Assembly: GCA_007922225.1 (NCBI GenBank)
Contig: ML680046.1
Coordinates: 978,660 to 1,042,659 of the forward strand
Length of the DNA: 64,000 nucleotides
Origin: Emydura subglobosa
Taxonomy: Eukaryota; Chordata; Testudines; Chelidae
Direction: 5' to 3'
Positions within the stretch are counted from its first letter, which is position 1. Every line of letters starts with the position of its first letter. The position numbers and the translations under genes are program-made. A model generated the notes under the pieces. That model ran no database searches. It had not been told where the DNA came from and was given only the letters and a program-made list of their open reading frames with translations. This document shows, in pieces, positions 21,656-32,145 of this stretch.

Positions 21656-21659
21656 CACT

Positions 21660-23419
21660 ATGTGTGACAAGGGACGTGAAGGGGAACAAGAAGGGTTTAT
21701 ACAGGTATGTTGCAAGAGGAAGATTCGGGAAAGTGTGGGCCCCTTAGAGAATGAGGGAGGCGACCTAGTGATGGAGGATGTGGAGAAAGCTGAGGTACTC
21801 AATGCCTTTTTTGCCTCTGTCTTCACAGACAAGATCAGCTCCCAGACTACTGTACTGGATGGCACAGAATGGGAAGGAGGCAAACATCCCGCAGTGCTGA
21901 AGGAACAGGTCCAAGACTATTTAGAAGGATTAGACATACACAAGTCCATGGGGTCGGATGCAATGCACCCGAGGGTGCTGAGGGAGTTGGCTGAGGTGAT
22001 TGCAGAGTCATTGGCTATTATCTTTGAAAGCTGGTGGCAACAGGGGGAGGTCCCTGAGGACTGGAAAAAAGCAAATATAGTGCCCATCTTCAAAAAAGGG
22101 AGGAAAGAGGATCCAGGGAACTACAGACCGGTCAGCCTCACTTCAATCTCTGGAAAAATCATGGAGCAGGTCCTTAAGGAATCCATTTTAAGGCACTTGG
22201 AAGAGAGGAAGGTGATCAGGAACAGTCAACACGGATTCACCAAGGGAAAGTCATGCCTGACCAACCTGATTGCTTTCTATGATGAGGTGACTGGCTCTGT
22301 GGATATAGGGAAGGCAGTGGATGTGATATACCTTGACTTTAGCAAAGCTTTTGATACTGTCTCTCACAGTATTCTTATCAGCAAGTTAAAGAAGTATGGG
22401 TTGGATGAATGGGCTATAAAATGGATAGAGAACTGGCTAGAGCATAGGGCTCAACAAGTAGTGATCAATGGCTCCATGTCTAGCTGGCAACTGGTCACAA
22501 GCAGAGTGCCCCAGGGATCGGTCCTGGGGCTGGTTTTGTTCAACATCTTCATTAATGATCTGGAGGATGGGGTAGATTGCACCCTCAGCAAGTTTGCAGA
22601 TGACACGAAGCTAGAGGGAGTGGTAGATACCCTGGAAGGTAGGAATAGGATACAGAAGGACCTAAACAAACTGGAGGATTGGGCCAAAAGTAATCTGATG
22701 AGGTTCAACAAAGAAAAGCGCAGAGTCCTCCACTTAGGAAGGAAGAATGCCATGCACAGCTATAGACTGGGGACCGACGAGCTAGGCAGCAGCTCTGCAG
22801 AAAAGGACCTGGGGGTAACAGTGGATAAGAAGCTGGATATGAGTCAGCAGTGTGCCCTGGTTGTCAAGAAGGCTAATAGCATATTGGGCTGCATTAGGAG
22901 GTGCATTGCCAGCAGGTCACGGGAAGTGATTATTCCCCTCTATTCGGCATTGGTGAGGCCGCATTTAGAATATTGTGTCCAGTTTTGGGCCCCCCACTGC
23001 AAAAAGGATGTGGACAAGTTGGAGAGAGTGCAGCGGAGGGCAACCAAAATGATTAGGGGGCTGGAGCACAGGACTTATGAGGAGAGGCTGAGCGAACTGG
23101 GATTGTTTAGTCTGCAAAAGAGAAGAATGAGGGGGGGGATTTGATAGCGGCCTTTAACTACCTGAAAGGGGGTTCCAGGGAGGATGAGGCTAGGCTGTTC
23201 TTGGTGGTGGCAGATGACAGAACAAGGAGCAACGGTCTCAAGTTACAGGGGGGGAGGCCTAGATTGGACATTAGGAAAAGGTTTTTCACTAGGAGGGTGG
23301 TGAAGCACTGGGATGGGTTACCTAGAGAGGTGGTGGAATCTCCATCTTTAGAGGTTTTTAAGCTGAGGCTTGACAAAGCCCTGGCTGGGATGATATACCT
23401 GAGGTTAGTCCTGCTTTGA
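21660..23419 (+). pseudogene. CR1 reverse transcriptase ORF2, truncated and frameshifted
   Basis: A 494-codon open frame (21660-23144) covers the connector and RT of CR1. After [19 protein letters not shown] and the [17 protein letters not shown] linker come [33 protein letters not shown] (residue about 223), VPQGSVLG (about 283) and the catalytic FADD (about 311). [20 protein letters not shown] follows. The endonuclease is absent through 5' truncation. The first residues belong to another frame ([13 protein letters not shown] at 21690-21730), so there is an early frameshift. Near 23134 an eight-G run in place of the expected six ends the frame. The protein continues in a shifted frame at 23141-23419 ([20 protein letters not shown]). 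RT motifs are intact. Without an endonuclease and with the frame broken it cannot move itself. Confidence 0.93.
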
Positions 23420-23490
23420 GCAGGGGGTTGGACTAGATGACCTCCTGAGGTCCCTTCCAACTCTATTCTATGGTTCTATGATTCTACATC
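21672..23490 (+). mobile_element. CR1 LINE, young-type family, 5'-truncated
   Basis: About 1.8 kb. The 3' UTR runs from 23420 through GGACTAGATGACCTCCTGAG and ends in ATTCTATGGTTCTATGATTC at 23465-23488, the octamer-type CR1 terminus. CR1 insertions normally lack clear target duplications and none is seen. The same family makes the minus-strand copies at 8.9, 26.2 and 51.3 kb. Confidence 0.93.
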
Positions 23491-24837
23491 ATGTGATTTG
23501 GGGGAAATTCAGCTTCAAAATGCTACACACAACAACAACTCTTTCTGTACATCGTAAAAGATGCCACTTAGAACTTGTCTCTTATATCTGTCCTATCCAG
23601 CTGGTTTTAACACAATGCCATGGTTATAGACTGGCTTTCCTTCTTGTTGGTTTGTTATTGCAGAGCTAACATTTTTTAAAACAAACAAACAGGGTAAAGA
23701 TTTATTTTACCCATTTTATTTTTGTATTTCTTATTGAAAAAAAAGTAGAAGGTAAGCAATCGAAAACCAAAGTGCACTCTTTCACACATTTCAGTAAAAT
23801 ATGATGGACACTGCATCATCTACAACAGGAATGGAGTCTCAAGAGATTAAGGCTTAAAAAACTTATTCATAATAACTAGTCAAACAGAATACAAAATACA
23901 CAGCATTTGCTTCTCCAGAGTTCTGCTGTTCTAATTGTATAATTTAGCAACCACTTCCAACTCCTATGTTAGCTAAAAAGTAACAAGCAATAATAAAATA
24001 TATATAAACAAGTGCAAAAACCAGGGCATAAGGGACATACATTTTTGGACTTGGACATACATTGTCTGCTATATTGCAAACATTGATTCCAGTGTTTATT
24101 CTTAAGAAATTCCCTTTATTAGGAATTAATTTGTAGGGAAATCCCTCCTATGTGAATCCATATATTCTACCTTTAACAACATTACACATCTGCAATGTCT
24201 GTCTCAGAATCGTCAAGAAAACATGCTTTATCTCTTACAGCACATGCTATGTATATAGCCAACAGGAGTCTGGCATATGTGATTTTACTTCTTAGGATAA
24301 AAACACTGTATGGTAGAACATAGAATCATTCCTTATTTTTCATGGCAGTAGCAAAACACTAAAATGTTTGCAGACAACACATAATGCTGCTCCAATACTC
24401 TGACCCGCTAAGCTACGGAACAGCCTACATCCTTCATGAGTTCAATGGGATTAGGTGCATGACTAAGGGCTCTCTGCAGAGTAAAGGTTTCCAGATCAAA
24501 TCTATGGCCCCCCTCTGATAGGTTTCTGAATGCTCTCAAGAATAAAGTAAGAGAAGGAGAAAACCCAGGAAGACAAAGAGGGAGATGGACCCATCTTGTT
24601 CTACAGCAGAGAAGCTGAGAGATGGTCGTTACAGATAAAACTGAGCATGATTTCAGGCATCTAATCTGAGACATATGTCTGAAATTATTTGTAAAATACT
24701 CAATAATCATAATAATGAATAACCCCTTCTCTTTTAATGCCTCCTTCTCCCTAACGCCCTTCTGTGCCCTCTTCACCTCTAACCCCTGCACTGTGCCCGC
24801 TTCTCCCCTAACTCTTGCACTCTACTCCTGCACTCAC
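23491..24837. other. No recognisable feature
   Basis: AT-rich. A 127-codon minus frame at 24408-24791 has no domain I recognise and no start context. Nothing else seen. Confidence 0.4.
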
Positions 24838-25375
24838 GAGGGGAAAGTGACCTGGATTCAGTGAGCGGTTGGCATTGCTGCTTGCTCCCCCCTCGAACTC
24901 TGCCTCCTCTGTGCCCCACTACGGAGCTCTGGGGGGGGGAAGTGAGGAGCAACCCATGCATCCAGGTCACTTTCCCCACCTGGGCTGTGCAAAGGGAGGG
25001 CAGTAGGGCAGCAGGTCCTGATGTTCGCCTCACAGTGTAGCCCAGGTGGGGAAAGTGACCTGGATGCAGGGAGCCCTGGCGTTGCTCCTTGCTCTCCCCT
25101 CACCTCCACAACCCTCTAGGGGGATGTAGAGGAATGTTGGGTGGGCGGGGAGAGCAGTACCTGTGCGTCACCGCTCATCTTTCCCCCACCCCCCACATTC
25201 CTCCACTGGGAGGAAGCAAGGAAAAATGTGCCCCCCCCATGTGTCGCCTCTATGAGTTTGCGGCTCTCCTCCACCAGCCGGCAGTGTGCACCTCTGCGCT
25301 CTCACATGGCACCCCCCCCCCCTCACCAGGGCACCAGGGGCAGTAATCTACCTGGCTCACCCTAAAGCCGGCCTG
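24838..25375. repeat. GC-rich repeat with perfect 30-bp inverted repeat
   Basis: TGCATCCAGGTCACTTTCCC begins a 30-base arm at 24957-24986. Its exact reverse complement lies at 25039-25068, with a 52-bp spacer. A third partial copy in the second orientation (GGGGAAAGTGACCTGGATTC) begins at 24838. The flanking poly-C/poly-G runs vary in length. The right end (CCCTAAAGCCGGCCTGG) mirrors the start of the 21103 repeat. Overlapping 74-85-codon frames are proline/serine-rich low complexity. Confidence 0.6.
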
Positions 25376-25841
25376 GAGTGCATGCTTGGTTTATAAAAGA
25401 GATGAGCAGGGGCAAGGAAAGATGGAATTGAAGAGTGGGTGCCAGATGACTGAGGTCTGGATTCTCCAAGGAACACCACATGGGTGGCCACCTGTTCCCA
25501 CCTGGACTCCCCATAACTTCACTGTTCCTTCTGGAGACAGACAAACATTCACTTCTATGCACCTGGATTTCAGTGTGAGTCCAAACAAAGCTCCTTGCTG
25601 GAGCCGGGCCCTAATTTATATTAATTCTTGTGCACTCATTGGTCCTGGTCAAGACTGGAAGCAGAATAACCAAAATGTCATGAGAAAAACTCTCCTCATG
25701 GTACTTCTGTGCCAGTCAGAACCAATCAGAAAGTATTGGAAACCTTGCCCAAAAGACCTGTTCTTTAGACAAAATATTCAGTTTGTCGTTATTCGTCAAA
25801 GAGATTTGGAGAGTCAAGAAACAGGTCGGAGACTGCTCAAG
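25376..25841. other. No recognised gene; long but unsupported open frame
   Basis: A plus-strand frame of 169 codons spans 25386-25895. It has no recognisable domain and runs into the adjacent MITE half, so I treat it as fortuitous. Confidence 0.35.
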
Positions 25842-25981
25842 GGTCTCTCAGAGCCCACGCTCCTGCCCGAGCTTGAACATGTACAAGGCAATTAAACAGC
25901 CCCATAGCCTAAGCCTTGGGAGACCAACTCAGCTGACATCGGCCATGGCTGGTTGTTTAATTGCAATGTAGACTTACCCTA
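25842..25981. mobile_element. Half of a palindromic MITE
   Basis: Contains CACGCTCCTGCCCGAGC, AATTAAACAGCCCCATAGCC, CAACTCAGCTGACATCGGCC and TTTAATTGCAATGTAGACTT. This is the right half of the same palindromic family as 9664-9946. The left half is missing. Confidence 0.6.
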
Positions 25982-26165
25982 AGGAGATTGCCAAAGGTCT
26001 CACTCTCCCAGGAAACCTGGAGCAGAGCAAGGAATTGAACTTGCTACCACCTGAACTATCCTTATTCACCCAGAGTAATACCTGCAAGGATGCCATACCC
26101 TAACCCCCAGGCTACTGGGTAGTCTACACTCAAGTTCTCCCATTAAAGCTGTTTCACTTTATAAA

Positions 26166-27447
26166 CACATAGAATCATAAAATCATAGAATATTAGAGTT
26201 GGAAGGGATTTCAGGAGGTCATCTAGTTCAACCCCCTGCTCAAAGCAGGACTAACCTCAGCTAAAACATCCCAGTTAGGCAACCCGTTCCAGTGCTTTGC
26301 CACCCTCCTAGTGAAAAACTTTTTCCTAATATCCAATCTAGACTTCCCCCACTGCAACTTGAGACCATTTCTCCTTGTTCTGTCATCTACTACCATTGAG
26401 AACAGCCTAGCTCCATCATCCCTGGAACCCCTTTCCAGGTAGTTAAAGGCTGCTATCAAATCCCCCTTCATTCTTCTCTTTTGCAGACTAAACAAAAGCC
26501 TAGTTTCCTCATCCTCATAAGTCTTGTGCTCCAGCCCCCTAATCATTTTGGTTGCCCTTCACTGGACTCTCTCCAATTTGTCCACATCCTTTTTGTAGTA
26601 GGGGGCCCAAAACTTGACACAATACTCCAAATGCTGCCTCACCAATGCCAAATAGAGGGGAATAATCACTTCCCTCGATCTGCTGGCAATGCTCCTACTA
26701 ATGCAGCCCAATATGCTGTTAGCCGTCTTGGGACAAGGGAACGCTGTTGACTCATATCCAGTTTCTTGTCCACTGTAACACACAGGTCTTTTTCTGCAAA
26801 ACTGCTGCTTAATCAGTCAATGCCCAGTCTGTAGCAATGCATGGAATTCTTCCATCCTAAATGCAGGACTCTGCACTTGATTTGTTGAACCTCACCAGAT
26901 TTCTATTGGTCCAATCCTCCAATTTGTCTAGGTAACTCCGTACTCTATCCTTACTCTCCAGCGTATCTATCACTCTCCCCAGTTTAGTGTCATCTGCAGA
27001 CTTGGTTTTGGGTACAATCCACCCCATCCTCCAGATCATTAATGAAGATGTTAAACAAACCAGCCCCAGGATCGACTCCTGAGGCATTCCACTTGATACT
27101 AGCTGCCAATTAGACAGCAAGCTGTTGATCACTAACCAATGGGCCCAATGATTTAGCCAATTTTCTAAGAATCTTATAGTCCATTCATCCAACCCATACT
27201 CCTTTAACTTGATGGCAGGAATACTGTATCAAAAGCTTTGCTAAAGTCAAGATATATCACATCCACTGCTTTCCCCACATCCACAGAGCCAGTCATCTCA
27301 TCATAGAAGGCAATTAGGTTGGTGAGGCATAACTTCCCTTTGGTGAATCCATGCTGACTGTTCCTGATCACTTTCCTCTACACTACAAGCTTCAAAATCG
27401 ATTCTTTGAGGACTTGCTCCATGATTTTTCCGGGGACTAAGTGAGGC
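26166..27447 (-). mobile_element. CR1 LINE, young-type family, 5'-truncated
   Basis: The 3' terminus is at 26166 (AGAATCATAAAATCATAGAA on plus) and the 5' end near 27447. Minus-strand coding runs from the [12 protein letters not shown] region, through ENWLNHWAHWLVINSL and SADDTKLG (27192-26857), [20 protein letters not shown] (26783-26559), to [19 protein letters not shown] (26546-26223). At least three frame breaks occur, and the FADD motif reads SADD. Inactive. Confidence 0.92.
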
Positions 27448-27534
27448 TCAAATATAATCAGAAGCAAGAACAACTTGTTAGTCTGATGATTCAGGCATTC
27501 ATCTAGGAGGTGTAGGATTCAAGTCATGCTGCCT

Positions 27535-27792
27535 GACACAGAGGAGGGCCACTTCACCTTGAATGGTCTCTTTCAGTCAGTGTTAACTATTGTAACTATT
27601 AAACACCTGCAGCTGGCCTGCGTCAACAGACTGTTTATGCTGAACAATCTGTTCCATCTTGTTTTTAGCTGTGATGCTGGGAGTACCTTTCCCAGAACTG
27701 AAGAAGACTTCTGTGTAGCTTGAAAGCATTTCTCACCAATAGAAGTTGGTCCAGTAAGAGATATTACCTGACCCACCTTGTTTCTCTAAAAC
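27535..27792 (+). mobile_element. PLE 3' tail (family 2), plus strand
   Basis: GGCCACTTCACCTTGAATGG, AACAATCTGTTCCATCTTG, TTTAGCTGTGATGCTGGGAG, then CTGAAGA (27698-27704), GAAA (27722-27725) and AGTTGGTCCAGTAAGAGATA ending near CACCTTGTTTCTC. It is the sense-oriented counterpart of 4.53-4.65 and 12.79-12.91 kb. No coding part remains. Confidence 0.78.
27694..27730 (+). ncRNA. Hammerhead-like core in PLE family-2 tail
   Basis: CTGAAGA fits CUGANGA and GAAA is kept. Stem II (GAC...GCTT region) is degraded compared with the GAGCT/AGCTC stem expected from family sequences, so cleavage is doubtful. Confidence 0.4.
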
Positions 27793-28441
27793 CAGGACAA
27801 AGAGTCATTTGCGTGCACACACACACTTTCTCTCTCTCTGGCCCAATTATAGTTAAGTATTTACACAGAGTGGAACATATTCAGCACAGAATAGCCTGGT
27901 TTATAATCTGGCAGTTTGGGCACTCCTATAAGAGGAAAGGCAATCCAAGTCTCTGCTCTAGAGAGTGCATTCAACTCCTGCTCTCCTATCTCTCAGGCAA
28001 ATGCCCAAACCACCCAGCTAAAGATTATAAGGGGGATGGACGCATAGTTTTCTGAAGCTGACTGGGATCTTCTGATTTGCTAACAAATTTCAAATATTTC
28101 TGGAAACTAACCAAATATGTAATGTGATTTTTTTTTGTTTCTTTGTTTGTCAAACTGGAAAAGAATTTGCCCATCTCTATTTTGAAGTATTCACAATATG
28201 TGCAATTCATGACTCCTTCATAAATCCCCAGGACTTTTTGAGGACATTGCATAATTCTGTCTGCACCAAAGTGAATATTGTCCCATATATGTTGTGTACA
28301 TGTGGATTTGCAAGAATTACTTAGGGTGCTTTCATCAAAAATCCTATTGGATTCCATAGAAGGACTCCTGTAGACTTTAATGGGGTTTGGGTCAGGCTCA
28401 TGTTCTGAAAACATCATCAGTTTATTTTAGTCAATGACAGA
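27793..28441. other. No recognisable feature
   Basis: Open frames of 111 and 130 codons overlap on opposite strands here and neither shows a domain. Confidence 0.4.
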
Positions 28442-29338
28442 AGAACATAAGAATGGCCATACTGGGTCAGTAGCCCAGTATCCTCTCTTCCAACAGTGGC
28501 CAATGCCAGGTGCTTCAGAGGAAATGAATAGAACAAGTAATTATCAAGTGATCCATCCCTTCAGCCATTCCCAGCCCTTGGCAAACAGCAATCCCTGCCT
28601 ATCATGGCTAATAGCCATTGATGGACCTATCCTCCATAAACGTATCTAGCTCTTTTTTGAATGCCGTTATCGTCTTGGCCTTCACAACATCATCTGGCAG
28701 GGATTTCCACAGGTTGACTGTGGAATGGTGTGGTGTGAAGAAATACTTCCTTTTTTTCATTTTAAACCTGCTGCCTATTAATGTAATTTGGTGACTCCTA
28801 GTTTTTGTGTTATGAGAAGGAGTAAATAACATTTTAATTACTTTCTCCACACCATCATGATTTTATAGACCTCTATCATATCCTCCCTTAGTCATCTCTT
28901 TTGCAAGCTGAGAAGTCCCAGTCTTATTAGTCTCTCCTCATATGGAAGCTTTTCCATACCACTAATCATTTTAGTTGCCCTTTTCTGTACCTTTTCCAGT
29001 TCCAATACATCTTTTTTTGAGATGGAGCAACCAGATTTGCACGCAGTATTCAAGATGTGGGTGTACTGTGGATTTATAAAAAGTCAATACAATATTTTTG
29101 TCTTATTGTCTATCCCTTTCCTAATGATTCCCAACATTCTGTTAGCTTTTTTAACTGCTGCTGCACATTGAGTGGATGTTTTCAGAGAACTATCCACAAT
29201 GACTCCAACATCTCTTTTGTGAGTGGTAACAGCTAATTTAGACCCCATCATTTTCTATGTCTAGTTGGGATTATGTTTTCCAATGTGCATTACTTTGCAT
29301 TTATCAACATTGCATTTCATCTGCCATTTTGTTGCCCA
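28442..29338 (-). mobile_element. CR1 LINE, old family (TTCTTATGTT end)
   Basis: The plus strand begins AACATAAGAATGGCCATACTG, here in parts, with GGGTCAG: the reverse-complement CR1 3' end. Minus coding includes KVIKMLFTPSHNTKTRSHQI and HSTVNLWKSLPDDVVKAK (28850-28608). Upstream are degraded WMCNVDKCKVMHIG-type sequences to 29338. It provides the uninterrupted reference for the split copy at 32.15-33.70 kb. Confidence 0.88.
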
Positions 29339-30334
29339 AAAGAACTCATGGGTTTGACATGCAGGAGAAAGAAACCTAGTAAAAGCTTTGTAACTGCAGT
29401 TTAAGAAAAGTTAGGGCAGTTGAAGAAGCTGCCAAGGGGAAGTGTGGAATTTTATTAAGCAGAAACAACAAAGCTAGATTAGACACCATCTATCAGGATG
29501 TTTACAAAAAGTGAAATCAATTCTAACTTGGCGAAGGGAATGGGACAGATGACACACTAAATATCGTTTCAAACTCAAAAGGGGCTATAATTCTATATGT
29601 TGTTGACTTGCCAAAGAGGAAATGTTGGGCCAACCCAATAAAATGGTTTGGTTTTATGTTTTCCTGGTGCTGTTTGAGTGTGGCAGGTTTCATACGACAC
29701 AGGATCTGATGGGACCTCCTGGGTCATTTAGTCCAGTCACCTGCTAACTCAGGGAAGCCAAAATACAACTGCATTCATAAAATTATTAAGATTTATCTTA
29801 AAACAAGTTAGGTTGTTTTCCTCCCTCCGCCACAACTTTTCCTAATTGGAGGTTGATCCACAGCCTCACTGCTCTAATGGTAGCAACTTTCTTCTTTTTT
29901 CCATTTGGTTTTTTGTCTTTGGTTGAAACTTTCAGTGCTTTTCCGCTATCCAGGAAGATTCTAAATGAGGATGGGCACTCTGACAAGTTGGACTATTGTT
30001 TGAGCAATCACTGACCCTGCATTTCAGGTGGTGAGAGACTACAAGAACATAGGAAAACACAGGAAACTAGATAGACACATACAATGACATTTTTTGGCCA
30101 TTTTAAACTATTAATGCATATGTGGAAACATGTTCTTTCATGCTGAAGACAATTGTACAGATATTTTCATGAATAAGAAGAGCAGCTGCCATTACAGTAG
30201 CTGGGATAAAAATTTACAAGGGTTATCACTTCTCATTCTTCAGATAATATACTGATCACCAGCTGGAGTCAGCTGCAGATTTCCCCCCATGGTGCTCTAT
30301 TGCCCAATTAGACACATAATGGGTTTTTTTTTAC
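29339..30334. other. No gene; possible CR1 tail scrap at about 29.70-29.78 kb
   Basis: GATGGGACCTCCTGGGTCAT then TTAGTCCAGTCACCTGC resembles the reverse complement of a CR1 3' UTR. The rest is unrecognised. Confidence 0.4.
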
Positions 30335-30440
30335 ACCTTTTGGAAGCATCCATCATTGGCTGCTATCAGAGGCCTGATACTGGATTGAATGGACCATTGC
30401 TCTGTTCCGGTACAGCAGTTCCTATGGTTTTGTGTTTACG
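30335..30440 (+). repeat. CR1 3' end scrap
   Basis: GGCTGCTATCAGAGGCCTGA, TACTGGATTGAATGGACCAT and CAGTTCCTATGGTTTTG align with 'ggatactgggctagatggacc ... ttcttatgttct'. Confidence 0.55.
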
Positions 30441-30989
30441 AAGTGAAATCATGGGTTATGTTCAATGAGGCTAAAGAAAAGAATCAAAGCCCTTGAAAAG
30501 TATCTAGCCCAAGGTCATCCTTTCTCTTTCCCCTTCCCATGACTCTTGACAAATTGGCCTCTGCTAGAACAAAGCTAACTGCTTTTCTTCTTTAAAAAAA
30601 AAAAAAATTATAACAACAAAAAAGCAGCCTTTTTACCTTACATTAAATGCAAACTACAATAAAACAGCGCATCTGTTGTCCAGGTTACTGAGGCCTCCAA
30701 AGAGGACTGTCTCCATTCTGGCAAAAGAGACACTAGAACGTGATAGGACTGCTAAGTGAATAGATACTAGCAAATTGTTTGCCTTCTTCTATTACTAGCT
30801 ATTGGAGAAGGATGATTATGCTGCTGAAAAATAAAATGTCAGCGAGAGAGTATATCAGCAGAGCACATGCCCTTCCATTTTTTCAGATGAGTGGCCAACT
30901 GGATGTTTAATCTGGCTGTCCTGGAGGAGGAAATCATTAGACTCATAACACAAGCCAAGTCTAAAGTCCCTGGAGCTGCTCGCTAGACA
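30441..30989. other. No recognisable feature
   Basis: AT-rich, with a 15-A run at about 30595. No gene recognised. Confidence 0.4.
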
Positions 30990-31185
30990 TTTAGGACTTG
31001 TCTCTGCATGGAGGTATTCTAGAATAGCCATACAGGAATAACTACTCCTGAATAACCTCATGTATGGGCACTCTTATTCTAGAATAAGGGTGTCCACACA
31101 TGGAGTTGGTCTGAAATAGCTGTTGCACTTTAAATTCATATACTATCTCAATCTGAATTAATTTTCAAGTGTAGAAAAGGCCGTA
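30990..31185. mobile_element. MITE-like element (TTGTCT / AAGGCC ends)
   Basis: ACTTGTCTCTGCATGGAGG at the left and AAGTGTAGAAAAGGCCGT at the right are partial inverted counterparts. CCTGAATAACCTCATG and TTATTCTAGAATAAGGGTG form an internal dyad. It resembles non-autonomous hAT-type turtle repeats with AGGCCTTGTCTACACT ends. Confidence 0.5.
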
Positions 31186-31399
31186 GTCATGTCCGTAGTC
31201 ATGGACACCAGTGAGCCAAATTTACCCCTCATACAACTCCAGTGAAGTCAATGAAATTGCATGAATTTCAAGAGCTACAGTGGCATTACACCATGAATGA
31301 ATATGACCTATCTAGGCCTGATTTAGGAAGATACCGAGCAACTTCCAAGAGTCAATGGGAACTAAGGACCTTTTTCATTTGCAAAGGGAGATGCTGAAT
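31186..31399. other. Spacer before the Gypsy LTR remnant
   Basis: Contains a CCAGTGAAGTCAATGA motif, part of a short sauropsid repeat. Nothing else seen. Confidence 0.35.
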
Positions 31400-31579
31400 T
31401 CAGATTAAGTTGAAGAAGTGGAACTTTATTAAACCCTGTGCACTGCACTGCTCTGTTCATGTGGCTGACTTGCTTTCAGCCTAACTTCCCAGCATTCCTT
31501 GTTTCTCCAGTGTCCCATCAATAATAGTCCCTCCAGGGAACATGAGCCTTCTGACTCCAGTTCCATTGATCATGATACA
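31400..31579 (-). repeat. Gypsy 3' LTR remnant
   Basis: On the minus strand an AAAATAGGAAAGA polypurine stretch precedes TGTATCATGATCAATGG at 31579. AATAAA lies downstream (about 31428). The end near 31400 resembles the short piece left beside gag at 41.00-41.03 kb (TTCCACTTCTTC versus TTCCACCTTTTTTTCC, then AATCTGA). The exact LTR end is uncertain. Confidence 0.5.
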
Positions 31580-31689
31580 TCTTTCCTATTTTACAAACCT
31601 TTTAAATATAAACATTAAAAATATGTGATGCCCAGATCCACACCCTGTAGCCCTTTAGCCAGAGGTTGCTAGCACATAGTTGAGTTGGA

Positions 31690-32145
31690 GTCTCATCTTT
31701 ACCACAGACTCAGCTGGTTACATAATCTTTGTGATAGTTTGGTTTCCCCAACAGGTGACCACACCAAAAGTGATTTATCTCTATCTGCAAATATAGCAAA
31801 GTATCTTTCTACGGAGTCTCCTCCTCTGTGTGGGTGGCCTTCAGATGGTTCTTCATCTCTCCATTCTGTGGTGATCTCAGTATCTTTATAGGCTATCTCT
31901 GGGTGTTGTGCTGGCTGGCTCATAAATGCCTCCTGTTCCTTCAGAACATTTGTCCCCCTTGCATAGTCACCTTGTATGACCTGGGTGCCAGTACATCCAT
32001 CATGACTCCTTTAGATCACTACTGTCTCTCTACTGGCTGGATCCTCAAAGGAGTGCCTGTGTAAAGGGTCATTAGGTACTTCATGGACCTCACATACTCT
32101 AGTGCCTGGTTTCTCAGATTGTTGGCTATTACCTCTCAGTGGTGT
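31690..32145 (-). pseudogene. Gypsy integrase C-terminal tail
   Basis: Minus-strand frames give LAPRSYKVTMQGGQMF, RNRRHL and, near 31700, LGKPNYHKDYV. This is the 'RSY.V.T..G...RRNRRHL' and C-terminal 'KP.R..DY' pattern of Gypsy integrases. It continues the integrase at 33704-34400 across the CR1 insertion. Stops are frequent. An alternative 74-codon frame (31923-31699) is a shadow. Confidence 0.65.

Noticed and set aside
22451..22753. 100-codon minus frame inside CR1
   Set aside because: Shadow of the CR1 reverse-transcriptase frame.
23158..23460. 100-codon minus frame resembling the plus frame at 8937-9239
   Set aside because: Both are antisense shadows of the CR1 C terminus; their similarity only reflects the shared CR1 family.
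25386..25895. 169-codon plus-strand open frame
   Set aside because: No family resemblance; its end lies inside a palindromic MITE half.
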